In this document: piece after piece, positions 1 to 6,970 of the stretch
Layout: every line of letters starts with the position of its first letter
Position numbering within the stretch: the first letter of the stretch is position 1
NCBI GenBank assembly: GCA_003156695.1
Contig: PMHN01000099.1
Location: 1 to 11,094 of the forward strand
Length of the DNA: 11,094 bases
Direction of reading: 5' to 3'
Source of the DNA: Gammaproteobacteria bacterium
Lineage (GTDB): Bacteria > Pseudomonadota > Gammaproteobacteria > Steroidobacterales > Steroidobacteraceae
Notes under the pieces: model-generated
The model's input: the letters and a program-made list of their open reading frames with translations, nothing else
Told to the model about the DNA's origin: nothing
Database searches by the model: none
Program-made: the position numbers and the translations under genes

Positions 1-266
1 CAGCATTGCGTTTTGAAAGTGCTCTTACTGATGTGGTCGTCGGGGGCCGCACTCGTAAAAGTGAAGTTGTCGGCCAGCAGCGCGTCTAACAGCCCCCAGT
101 CCTTCTTCTCCCATCCCGCGTAGTACTTTCGGATGATTCCCTCGTTTGTCACGCTCAGGCCCGCCCACGCGTGCGCGCTTGCCGCCGGCGGCAAGCCCGC
201 CCCTCCAACGAGCGCGCAGACCCCCGTTCCGAGCAGGGTTCGGCGCGACACTGCGAACTTCGTCAT
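1..266 (-). CDS. Tat-exported NTF2/SnoaL-like protein, 3' end outside window
   Basis: This is the N-terminal 88 residues of a gene that runs off the left edge on the minus strand. It starts with ATG at 266-264, preceded by a strong purine-rich ribosome binding site (AAGGAGAAGGAG). The first ~32 residues form a twin-arginine signal: SRRTLLG at residues 7-13, then a hydrophobic stretch rich in Gly, Ala, Leu and Val ending near ASA. The mature part begins with an amphipathic helix followed by YYAGWEKKDWGLLDALLADN, then FTFTSAAPDDHIS. This is the helix 1 to helix 2 pattern of SnoaL-like/NTF2-fold domains (the nuclear transport factor 2 family of annotation pipelines). Such domains bind small ligands or act as small enzymes, and no specific substrate can be named. 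Tat export suggests folding before transport to the periplasm. The catalytic half of the fold is not visible, so the activity is unknown. Confidence 0.8.
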   Translation of the reverse strand, partial: MTKFAVSRRTLLGTGVCALVGGAGLPPAASAHAWAGLSVTNEGIIRKYYAGWEKKDWGLLDALLADNFTFTSAAPDDHISKSTFKTQC

Positions 267-289
267 GGCTCCTTCTCCTTTGCGGTTGC

Positions 290-640
290 CTAGATTGGCC
301 TTGCACCGTGCTTTAAAACACCGGAGGTACGCATCGGTCGCAGGACATCACGTGTCCACCGGACTCGAAGCTGTCGTCGTACTGGGCCCAATCGGCAAGG
401 GTATGGGTGGGTTCGTTCAGCCGACATTTGCAGCTCGCGGCTGAGATTGTGCGCCTGGATCGCCGGGAGCAGCCAGGTTTGATTGGCGGCGCGACGGTTG
501 CAGGGCGCGTTGTCCATCTGCGTCTGGGACTTCAGCTCCGCGAAGAGTCCCTCCTGGGCACCGCGCCCATTGTGTAGCGCCAGGAGCTTGCGCGCCGAGA
601 GATTCGCATTGGTAAGGATCACCTCGGCCCCTAGGGCGGC
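290..640 (-). pseudogene. Degenerate IS1380-family transposase C-terminal fragment
   Basis: The minus-strand frame from 640 to about 422 reads as the C-terminal part of a DDE transposase of the IS1380 type. It contains EVILTNANLSARKLL, then HNGRGAQEGLFAELKSQ (the family's RG-x-QE-x-x-x-AELK block, with the late catalytic Glu region), then NQTWLLPAIQAHNLSRELQM. Intact family members are several hundred residues long. Here there is an in-frame TGA at 643-641 just upstream and no N-terminal or central catalytic domain. After ELQM the frame runs into unrelated Arg-rich sequence and stops at 290. The usual C-terminal tail is therefore also lost. No complete terminal inverted repeat was recognised. 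The piece is a non-functional relic lying between the NTF2-like gene and the HAD gene. Confidence 0.75.
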
Positions 641-807
641 TCAGTTTCGCTAGTTTGACCGGTCGAGTTCTATGCTTGACTGGCTTCTGGCTGGGTGCGG
701 TTTTTGGTCCTTGCGGTCTTCGCTTCGTCGCAATTGATGACGGGCATCGTATTAGTCCGCTGCCTTTCGCAAATGGCTTGACACTCTTGTCGCGCTCAAG
801 CGAGCAA
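641..807. other. Non-coding stretch between IS relic and HAD gene
   Basis: No credible gene is seen here; the open frames are shadows or continuations of neighbours. It contains the 8-bp palindrome GACCGGTC at 657-664 and a small inverted repeat just downstream of the HAD stop (GCTC-GCTT-GAGC on the minus strand). This is too short, and has too little T-run, to call a terminator. It may include eroded insertion-sequence DNA, but that cannot be shown. Confidence 0.4.
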
Positions 808-1488
808 CTACGTCGATCGGCGAATGAGTTGATTGGCGACGTCGTCCAGATCGACACCGACGATGCTGGGCTGAGGGCCGACGGAAAGTACCGCGTTTCC
901 GGGCCGCTTGATAAGAGCTGCACCCCACCCAGCGGCCACAGCACCCAGCGTATCCCACGTGTGAGAGGCGATAAGAAACAGCTGAGAGGGTGACACTCCT
1001 AGCTGCTTCTCAACGTAGGCGTACGCTTCGGGCGCGGGCTTATGACGGCGCACTTCTGCGATATCCACACTGAAGCGCTGCTCAAATTGGTCGATGATGC
1101 CGCCATGCTGCAGTTGTCGGGTTTGCACCTCGAGCAGATTATCGGTCAGCGTAAAGAGGTGAAACCCGGCAGCTCGCAGCTTACGGAGCGCCGTGGGGAC
1201 CTCCGGGTGCGCAGGCATGGTCGCAAACCTGTCCGTCAGTTCCTTCTTATCAGTCGCGGTGATATTGACGCCTCGTGTATCGGCCAGCATCTGCAGGACA
1301 GCCGCGCCGATCTCCGTGAATGGAACGTACGCCTTGGCGAGGGTGAGCGCCTCCGAATAGAGAATCAGGTTCGCAAACCACAGCCGCATCGCAAACTTCT
1401 CGCCGAAGATGCGCTCGAAGATGGGCGTCATGGTCTCCAGGTCGAGAAGGGTTTCGTTGACATCGAATACGATCATCGGCTTTGACAC
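808..1488 (-). CDS. HAD-superfamily hydrolase, annotated-as haloacid dehalogenase type II
   Basis: This 226-residue cytosolic protein has the length and motifs of the L-2-haloacid dehalogenase (type II) branch of the HAD superfamily. Motif I is FDVNETLLDL with the nucleophile Asp9. Motif II is FTLTDN with Thr115. Motif III is RRHKPAPEAY with Lys150. Motif IV is IASHTWDTLGA with Asp179. A helical cap lies between residues ~15 and 95. The start is GTG at 1488-1486, with AGGAGAAAG upstream at suitable spacing. By my recall of the L-DEX enzyme, the halide-contacting Arg (after the cap Trp) is Phe38 here, and the motif IV Asn is His176. True dehalogenation of haloacids is therefore uncertain and another small C-X or phosphate ester is possible. 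The gene is divergent from the CGNR regulator at 1612, and its probable promoter lies within the shared repeat array. Confidence 0.85.
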   Translation of the reverse strand: MSKPMIVFDVNETLLDLETMTPIFERIFGEKFAMRLWFANLILYSEALTLAKAYVPFTEIGAAVLQMLADTRGVNITATDKKELTDRFATMPAHPEVPTALRKLRAAGFHLFTLTDNLLEVQTRQLQHGGIIDQFEQRFSVDIAEVRRHKPAPEAYAYVEKQLGVSPSQLFLIASHTWDTLGAVAAGWGAALIKRPGNAVLSVGPQPSIVGVDLDDVANQLIRRST

Positions 1489-1515
1489 GACTTTCTCCTG
1501 CTGCCGCTACGGCAA

Positions 1516-1589
1516 CTAGTAACCGTACCGATAGCTTGGAGCAGGTTATGGCCTTGCTAGTAACCTGTCAAGACACTACCGTCAGGTTA
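1516..1589. promoter_or_regulatory. Two-unit TAACC/GGTTA operator array between HAD and CGNR genes
   Basis: The motif TAACC or its complement GGTTA occurs four times: 1520-1524 (TAACC), 1544-1548 (GGTTA), 1561-1565 (TAACC) and 1585-1589 (GGTTA). They form two identically spaced units, CTAGTAACC-N18-AGGTTA, at 1516-1548 and 1557-1589. The units are offset by 41 bp, close to four helical turns. The inner pair AGGTTA-N12-TAACCT (1543-1566) is itself a perfect inverted repeat. The spacer sequences differ between units while the boxes and spacing are kept, as expected for protein-binding sites. The adjacent CGNR protein is the obvious candidate ligand, by inference from divergent layout only. Confidence 0.6.
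1543..1571 (-). promoter_or_regulatory. Candidate sigma70-type promoter of the HAD gene
   Basis: On the minus strand a perfect TTGACA (1571-1566) is followed after 17 bp by TAACCT (1548-1543). The -35 is consensus; the -10 matches at only three of six positions, so this would be a weak or activator-dependent promoter. Both hexamers coincide with TAACC/GGTTA boxes, so a protein bound there would compete with RNA polymerase. The predicted transcript would start roughly 50 bases before the GTG at 1488. Confidence 0.4.
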
Positions 1590-1611
1590 GTGCTCTCGCT
1601 CACAGGTGCGT

Positions 1612-2232
1612 ATGCAGCAAGCCCCTGCCATGTTTATTGCCGGCGACCTGGCGCTGGACTTTCTCAACTCGGTGGCGACTGCTATTGACGTCCCAGTCGA
1701 CTGGCTCGACGACGGGGATGGCCTCCTTAGCTGGCTCGCGCAGGCGCAGCTCGTGTCAGCCGCGGTGCTTAGGCAGGCGCGATCGCAGTCTTCGCTCGGC
1801 GAGCTGAATAAGGTGGCCGAGCAGGCACGGGAGTTGCGTGAATGGTTTCGAGGCTTCGTGGAAAGGCATCGGGGACGTCCCCTCACCCGCGATGATCTGA
1901 AGAAGCTGGAGCGCCTCAATCGTCTGCTGGAGCGGGACGACTCTTTCAGTCAAATCGCACCGGCAGCAAGCAAAGAGGGCAATGCGTTCGAATTGCGCGT
2001 TATGCGCAAATGGCGTTCACCCGAAGGGTTGCTGTTTCCTATCGCCGAAGCCATCGCGCGCTTCGTATGCTCAGAGGACTTCGCTTACGTAAAGGCGTGC
2101 GAGGGGCCCACCTGTACGCTGTTCTTTGCAGATCAGACCCGAAGCCGGGCGCGCCGCTGGTGCAGCATGGCAATTTGCGGAAATCGCGCCAAGCAGGCCG
2201 CTCATCGACAGAGGGTCAAAGCAGATCGCTAG
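1612..2232 (+). CDS. ABATE-domain / CGNR zinc-finger transcriptional regulator
   Basis: This is a 206-residue protein with the two-part layout of the CGNR family. The N-terminal ABATE-like domain (residues ~5-150) begins FIAGDLALDFLNSVAT, the conserved opening of the family. It continues as helices including ELREWFRGFVERHRGRPLT. The C-terminal zinc finger has Cys163 and Cys168 (CEGPTC), then Cys184 and Cys189 in CSMAICGNR, followed by a basic tail. The CGNR signature gives the family its name. These proteins are regarded as zinc-binding, probably DNA-binding regulators, often of stress or catabolic genes. I chose the ATG at 1612; an in-frame GTG at 1606 is also possible, and neither has a strong ribosome binding site. 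The gene is divergent from the HAD hydrolase across the TAACC/GGTTA array, so self-regulation and control of the hydrolase is a reasonable inference. Confidence 0.85.
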   Translation: MQQAPAMFIAGDLALDFLNSVATAIDVPVDWLDDGDGLLSWLAQAQLVSAAVLRQARSQSSLGELNKVAEQARELREWFRGFVERHRGRPLTRDDLKKLERLNRLLERDDSFSQIAPAASKEGNAFELRVMRKWRSPEGLLFPIAEAIARFVCSEDFAYVKACEGPTCTLFFADQTRSRARRWCSMAICGNRAKQAAHRQRVKADR

Positions 2233-2306
2233 CAATGCCGAGAACCCATTGGCGTCGAACCACCGAAGTCCTGAGTTGGGACGTCAGAGTTAGCCCGCTC
2301 AGATTC

Positions 2307-2319
2307 TCCTATAATAGGA
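2307..2319 (+). promoter_or_regulatory. Consensus -10 box inside a 13-bp palindrome upstream of S9 peptidase
   Basis: TATAAT occurs at 2310-2315, about 30 bases before the ATG at 2345, within the perfect palindrome TCCTAT-A-ATAGGA (2307-2319). No good -35 is present at 16-18 bp spacing (the sequence there is near GAGTTA). Either the promoter needs an activator or the palindrome is the main signal, for example a repressor site. Transcription would begin near 2322 with a leader of ~22 bases that includes GGAG at 2332-2335 as the ribosome binding site. Confidence 0.4.
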
Positions 2320-2344
2320 CTGCACTGTTGCGGAGAGCTGTCCC

Positions 2345-4255
2345 ATGCCGAGCCGTGATCGCCTTGTCGCCTGCCTGGTCCTGACCTTCACCGCGGCGAT
2401 CGCTGCCGCAGCTGAATTGCCCCCCGATAAACGCCCATTCGGTGTCGATGACTTCACGGCGCTGCACTCCGCGCATGCGGTCGCGGTCTCGCCGGATGGC
2501 AAAGAAATACTCTATGACGTCAGAACAAATGGGGACAAGGGGCCGACCAAGCACGAGTGGCGTGTGATCGATGTCGACGGCGCCAATTCGCGTAAGCTCG
2601 AGTTGCCGGAGAAATTCAAGCCGAGCGGCTATACCCGCGAAGGCGCCCTCTTCGGGATCTCCAACGCGAACAAGCTCGGCCAGTTTGCGATCGTCCCCCG
2701 CTCCGCGGGCCAGCCCACACTGAGTCTCGGGCTCCCCAACAACATCGAGGCCGCCGTCATCGCTCCGGACGGCAAGCACTACGCGTTGCTGGTGGATGCG
2801 AGATCCAAGGACGCCCTCGAGGACGTCCACACCGTGGTCGAGAATGAGGAGCCGAGTCTCTATGTGATCAATGCGACCGGCGGCGAAGGGGCGTGGTGGT
2901 GTGCAGATCTCAAATCGATCACGGATATCGCCTGGTCGCGTGACGCGACGCGGATTGCAGTCATCACTCAGGTGCCCAAATTGGGCAACCACGAACTGCG
3001 CTCGACTGTCAGTGTCTGTGGGCCGTCAGGGTCGCGCAGGGTCGCCGACATTGCGAATGGAACTGCCGGCATCGCCTGGTCGGCGAATGGCCAGGACATT
3101 GTGTTCGCCTCAACGGGGGCGCCCACCCTCACTCCGGAACACCTCTGGAGCGTGCCCGCCGCCGGGGGCGCCGCGGTGGACCGGACGCCGCAGCTTCAAG
3201 GCAGCGCGACGACGGTCAGCGCCGATCCGCAGGGCACGGTCTGGGTCGAGCTGCACAAGGGCGTGATCACTGAAGTGACCGCTTTTCGTGACGGCCAGTT
3301 CGGCAAGAGCTTCCGCTGGCCTGGCGGCGTATTGGAGAGCTTGCCGGTCGTCACCGCATTCACCGATTCGCCGGAAGTGTTGGGCTTCTCGGTGCAGGAC
3401 CCGCAGCACACCACGAACGTTGCCGTGGAGAATGCGGGCGAGCTCAAGAGGATCACTCACGATGGCGATGACACGCTGTCGGCGATCGCCCTGGGCGACG
3501 TGCACGTCGTCCACTGGACCTCGAAGGAAGGCATCAAACTCGAGGGCATAGCGACATTTCCACCCGCATATACGCCCGGCAAGAAATACCCGTTCCTGGT
3601 CTTCCCGCACGGGGGACCCGAGGCCAACGACACCCTGAGATTCGACAGTTTGTCTCGACTCATTGCGGGCATGGGATACGTCGTGCTGCAGCCGCAGTAT
3701 CGCGGTTCCACCGGCTACGGTTCCGAGTTCCTGGCGGCCATCTACCAGCATTTCGGCGATCGGGCGTACCGTGATGTCGACAGCGCCACGGATTTCGCCA
3801 TTGCGCAGGGTTGGGCCGACCCCAACCGACTGGCCATCTTTGGCTGGAGCGCCGGTGGCTTCATGACCTCGTGGACGGTGACGCAAACTACTCGCTACAA
3901 GGCGGCAATCGAGGGCGCCGGCATCACCGACTGGGTCAGCTTCATTCCCACCAGTGACACCTGGCAGACCGACTACGATGCGCGGCTCCAGGAAAAGGAT
4001 GCCGCCGCGTTGCAGCGGTTCTCAGCGGTGATGTATGCGCAGCGAGTCACCACGCCGCTGCTGATTCTTCATGGTGAGGCGGACGTCCGTGTGCCTACTT
4101 TTCAGGGCCGCGAATTCTATGTGCTGCTGAAAGAGCGCGGGAAAACCGTACGGATGGTCACCTACCCGGGTTCTCCCCATTTTCCAGCGCTCGCCGAACA
4201 GCAGCGCGATGTCTGCAAAGAAATCGTGGATTGGCTCAAGAAATATAATCTCTGA
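2345..4255 (+). CDS. Secreted S9-family (prolyl oligopeptidase-type) serine peptidase
   Basis: This 636-residue exported protein starts with a Sec signal peptide of about 23 residues (basic RDR, then a hydrophobic core ending in AAAA). A seven-bladed beta-propeller region spans residues ~30-380, with recurring blades such as VAVSPDGKEILYDV and IAWSRDATRIAVI. The alpha/beta-hydrolase domain (~390-636) has the oxyanion motif HGG at 422-424 and YRGSTGYG. The nucleophile is Ser502 in GWSAGG, with Asp580 in HGEADVRVP and His612 in GSPHFP. The triad is complete and in the right order, so the enzyme should be active. The S9C (acylaminoacyl/dipeptidyl peptidase-like) group cleaves short peptides from N-terminal ends in the periplasm. 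GGAG nine bases before ATG supports the start. The gene is monocistronic and convergent with the M1 peptidase, stops 33 bp apart. Exact substrate preference cannot be read from sequence. Confidence 0.93.
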   Translation: MPSRDRLVACLVLTFTAAIAAAAELPPDKRPFGVDDFTALHSAHAVAVSPDGKEILYDVRTNGDKGPTKHEWRVIDVDGANSRKLELPEKFKPSGYTREGALFGISNANKLGQFAIVPRSAGQPTLSLGLPNNIEAAVIAPDGKHYALLVDARSKDALEDVHTVVENEEPSLYVINATGGEGAWWCADLKSITDIAWSRDATRIAVITQVPKLGNHELRSTVSVCGPSGSRRVADIANGTAGIAWSANGQDIVFASTGAPTLTPEHLWSVPAAGGAAVDRTPQLQGSATTVSADPQGTVWVELHKGVITEVTAFRDGQFGKSFRWPGGVLESLPVVTAFTDSPEVLGFSVQDPQHTTNVAVENAGELKRITHDGDDTLSAIALGDVHVVHWTSKEGIKLEGIATFPPAYTPGKKYPFLVFPHGGPEANDTLRFDSLSRLIAGMGYVVLQPQYRGSTGYGSEFLAAIYQHFGDRAYRDVDSATDFAIAQGWADPNRLAIFGWSAGGFMTSWTVTQTTRYKAAIEGAGITDWVSFIPTSDTWQTDYDARLQEKDAAALQRFSAVMYAQRVTTPLLILHGEADVRVPTFQGREFYVLLKERGKTVRMVTYPGSPHFPALAEQQRDVCKEIVDWLKKYNL

Positions 4256-4288
4256 GAGCCCACCTCGAAACCTTCCTTGTAGCGCCGA

Positions 4289-6835
4289 TCAGCGCTCGTT
4301 CACGCGCCTCACCGATCGCAGCTGGAATCGCGCCAGAACTTTCTGCGCAAGCTCGCGCTGCGTGTCCAGAGGCGCATCGGCGTCCTTTTGAATGTCGGCG
4401 CGAAACTGCTCGAGATCGAAAACTCCTGCGAGCTCGACGCCCGCTTCCCGCACCGGCAGGTACGGATCCTGCAGAGCTGCCTGGACCACGCCGATGAGCT
4501 CGCGCGCGTGCGCTGTGCCGACTGCCTGCTTCAGCTTCGCAAGGCCGGCCAGCGCGCTCACGCGAATTCGCTCAGGCGTTCCCGGTTGCGCCTGCGCGAA
4601 GAGGATGGCCACGGCCCGCGGGTCTTGGGTCGCGACCAGGCCCTCGAGCGTCGCACGCATGACGTGTACTTCCGGTTGCAGCGCCGCTTGCCGCTGCAGA
4701 ACCTCGAACGCTCCTGCGGCGCCGGACCTGCCGAGCGCCTCGGCGGCGGCCGCCTCGGCCGCGTAACTTGAGTCGTTGCGCAGCATGTCGACGAGAGCGG
4801 CGTAGACGGGGCGATCCTTCGGAAAATTTCCCAGCCCCTGCACCACCGCAGTGCGCACGCGGCTATCGGACTGTCGTAGCGCGGCAAGGAGCGCAGCTTT
4901 GGCCTCACCCGTGCCGAGGCGGCCGAGTCCCGCCGCGGCCGCCGTGCGCACGCCGTAGAAGCCATCCTCGCCGAGCGCGTGCTTCAGGGCCGCGACGCTG
5001 CGCTCTTTGTTCGTTCCCCGCTCCTTGCCCAGCTCCCCGACGGCCCACAGGCGGCTCATCATAGCGGGGTCTTTCGCGGCTTGCGCGATGAGCGCATCTG
5101 GGGCTTCAGCGAACTGCACGGTCTTGTCGATCACGTCATCCGGATCGAACGCCACCCATTGCGGAGTGAAAGCGAGCGGCACGTCGAACTCCTGGCTGCG
5201 CAGCTGGTTGCGAAGCTGAGCCTCCTGCCGCTCGCCGTTGGCTCCGTGAAACACCACGTCGATGGGCATGTCGAACACGGGCGTCACCGCATCGGTGCGC
5301 TGCGTCTGCGTGACGCTCAGCTTTTCAAGCTTGCGCGCCACGTCATAGCGCGCCGTAACCCGATAGTCGGGATGCCCGGCCATGAACACCCATTCGCGGA
5401 AAAACCAGCCGAGCTCCTGACCGGTCGTTTCCCGAAGAGCCTCGATGAGGTCCGCGGTATCGGCACTCTGCGCGCGATGCGCGCTGAGATAATGATGCAG
5501 GGCCCGAAACATGAGTTCGTCCTGCGATGCGGCATGTGCCGCGGCCTCCCTGCCGTCGAGGAGATTGCGCAGCATGTCGAGCACCGCCGCACCCTTCTCG
5601 TGGGTGATCGCATCGAACATCTGCATGGGATCGGTGTAGTGCCGGTCGACGAGCGGGCGAAGATAATCGTCGTGCTGCTGCGCCTGCTCCGCCAGCTGAT
5701 CGTTGTAAATCTCGAAGCGAAACGCCTCGTTGCCCTCGTGATACTGCGTGTAGAGCGCCTGCAGGTAGGTAGCAAAGCCTTCATTCAGCCAAATGTTGGC
5801 CCAGTCGCGCCCCTGCACCAAGTCGCCGGTCCAGTGCTGACCCAACTCGTGCGACACGAGCCCGGTGCTCGGGTAGTCGTGATCGGCGCGCGCATCGTGC
5901 AGCGTGTACTCGGTCAGCGTGGTCGCACTGACGTTCTCCTGTCCCCCAAAGATGAAGTTGTGTACGGTCGTCTGGGCGTACTGTTCGTAGGGATAGTCGA
6001 CGCCGGTCGCGCGCGAGAAAAACCCAATCATGTCGGGAGTGAGGTGCAGCGAGCGCCGTGCCGTGGCGTCATCGACGTAATTCGGGACGTAGTAGTCGAC
6101 GGGCTTGTCTTCGTAGCGGTCGGTGACCTTGCGCCACGGGCCGATGGCAAGGGAGATCAGGTAGGAGCTGTGGGGTACGCGCTCCACCCAGTCGTAAGTC
6201 ACGTGACCTGCCGAGCGCGTCACACTCACCAGCTTGCCGTTGGAAACCACGGTTTGCCCGTCGGGAACCGTCGTGACCGTCTCGCTGGTCGCGAGATCGT
6301 TCGGATAGTCCCAGCACGGAAACCAGTAGTGATTGAACTCGGCTTCGCCCTGTGAGTAGATCTCCTGCGGGGACTTCGGGTAACCCGGCGTCGGATTGAC
6401 GAAGTACAGGCCGGCGCGCGGAAAGCCGTGGTACGCGATGCGCACGTTCAATGCGCTGCCTGCGTCATACTCGCGATCGAGCGTGATCCACAGCCGCGCA
6501 CCCTGCGTCGCGTACTTCAGCGTGACGGGTGCCGCCCCTGACAGCTGCAGCGTCACCGCTTCAATAGTGAGCTCCGAGCTATCGAGGTATAGGCTGCGGA
6601 AGTGTCCCTGAAAGGGTCGCAGCGTCACCACTTCATCGCCAAAGACTTCACCCCTCGGTTCATCGAAGTGCAGCGTCAGGCGGTAGTTCTCGACGTGATA
6701 CGTGCGGCTCGGCGGCCACTGCCACAGATCCGGGTTACCGAAGAGGTGCGTGCCCATGCCGTCGGCCAGCGCAGCGTGGGGCAACGCAAGCAACACGCCG
6801 CACTGCAGATTCGCGAGCCACCGCGCGGTGGTCAT
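4289..6835 (-). CDS. Secreted M1-family metallopeptidase with C-terminal HEAT repeats, altered zinc motif
   Basis: This 848-residue protein belongs to peptidase family M1 (gluzincin aminopeptidases). It has a Sec signal peptide (residues 1-24, ending AALA), an N-terminal beta-sandwich domain (~40-230) and a catalytic domain (~235-460). The substrate-recognition motif is GGQEN at 297-301, equivalent to GxMEN. A linker beta domain follows, then HEAT-like alpha repeats from ~590 to ~830 (e.g. VRTAAAAGLGRLG, VRTAVVQGLGNF, IRVSALAGLAKL). The zinc region reads HELGQHW at 329-335, and NEGFATY follows with Glu352 at the normal spacing from position 333. The family norm is HEXXHQW, so the second His is displaced by one residue. 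The Tyr that stabilises the transition state (YxKG in the family) is His412 in THEKGAAVL. Activity is therefore uncertain. ATG at 6835 has GGGAGGGCAGGG upstream. Expected role: trimming N-terminal residues of peptides in the envelope. Confidence 0.92.
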   Translation of the reverse strand: MTTARWLANLQCGVLLALPHAALADGMGTHLFGNPDLWQWPPSRTYHVENYRLTLHFDEPRGEVFGDEVVTLRPFQGHFRSLYLDSSELTIEAVTLQLSGAAPVTLKYATQGARLWITLDREYDAGSALNVRIAYHGFPRAGLYFVNPTPGYPKSPQEIYSQGEAEFNHYWFPCWDYPNDLATSETVTTVPDGQTVVSNGKLVSVTRSAGHVTYDWVERVPHSSYLISLAIGPWRKVTDRYEDKPVDYYVPNYVDDATARRSLHLTPDMIGFFSRATGVDYPYEQYAQTTVHNFIFGGQENVSATTLTEYTLHDARADHDYPSTGLVSHELGQHWTGDLVQGRDWANIWLNEGFATYLQALYTQYHEGNEAFRFEIYNDQLAEQAQQHDDYLRPLVDRHYTDPMQMFDAITHEKGAAVLDMLRNLLDGREAAAHAASQDELMFRALHHYLSAHRAQSADTADLIEALRETTGQELGWFFREWVFMAGHPDYRVTARYDVARKLEKLSVTQTQRTDAVTPVFDMPIDVVFHGANGERQEAQLRNQLRSQEFDVPLAFTPQWVAFDPDDVIDKTVQFAEAPDALIAQAAKDPAMMSRLWAVGELGKERGTNKERSVAALKHALGEDGFYGVRTAAAAGLGRLGTGEAKAALLAALRQSDSRVRTAVVQGLGNFPKDRPVYAALVDMLRNDSSYAAEAAAAEALGRSGAAGAFEVLQRQAALQPEVHVMRATLEGLVATQDPRAVAILFAQAQPGTPERIRVSALAGLAKLKQAVGTAHARELIGVVQAALQDPYLPVREAGVELAGVFDLEQFRADIQKDADAPLDTQRELAQKVLARFQLRSVRRVNER

Positions 6836-6970
6836 ATTCCCTGCCCTCCCATCAGAAACGCGAAAAAGCTTAAGTCATCGGAGGATGTCGGCCAGCGCCG
6901 CCTACGGTTAATTACCGCAAGGCCGAGCTCTGCCAAATGTGTTAGACGATGGCTGTAGCAGGCGCAGCTG

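Noticed and set aside
417..944. A 175-residue minus-strand frame spanning the IS relic and HAD 3' end
   Set aside because: It overlaps both the transposase-like frame and the HAD motif region in another frame, and its composition (Arg, Pro, Gln) is shadow-like.
2309..3886. Two long minus-strand frames (2309-2992 and 3110-3886) opposite the S9 gene
   Set aside because: They lie antisense to the S9 propeller and catalytic domain, are rich in Arg, Gly and Val without any motif, and have no ribosome binding site that I can see.
4281..4296. Hairpin AGCGC-N6-GCGCT between the convergent S9 and M1 genes
   Set aside because: The stem is only five pairs, it overlaps the M1 stop, and there is no T-run on either strand, so it is not called as a terminator.
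4979..6355. A 458-residue open frame on the plus strand opposite the M1 gene
   Set aside because: It is antisense to well-supported M1 motifs, has no recognisable domain, and long shadow frames are expected opposite GC-rich coding DNA.
6836..6970. Possible promoter for the M1 gene (minus-strand TTGGCA followed by TAATTA)
   Set aside because: Spacing is 16 bp but the -10 matches consensus at only two positions; nothing else distinctive was seen in this 135-bp gap.
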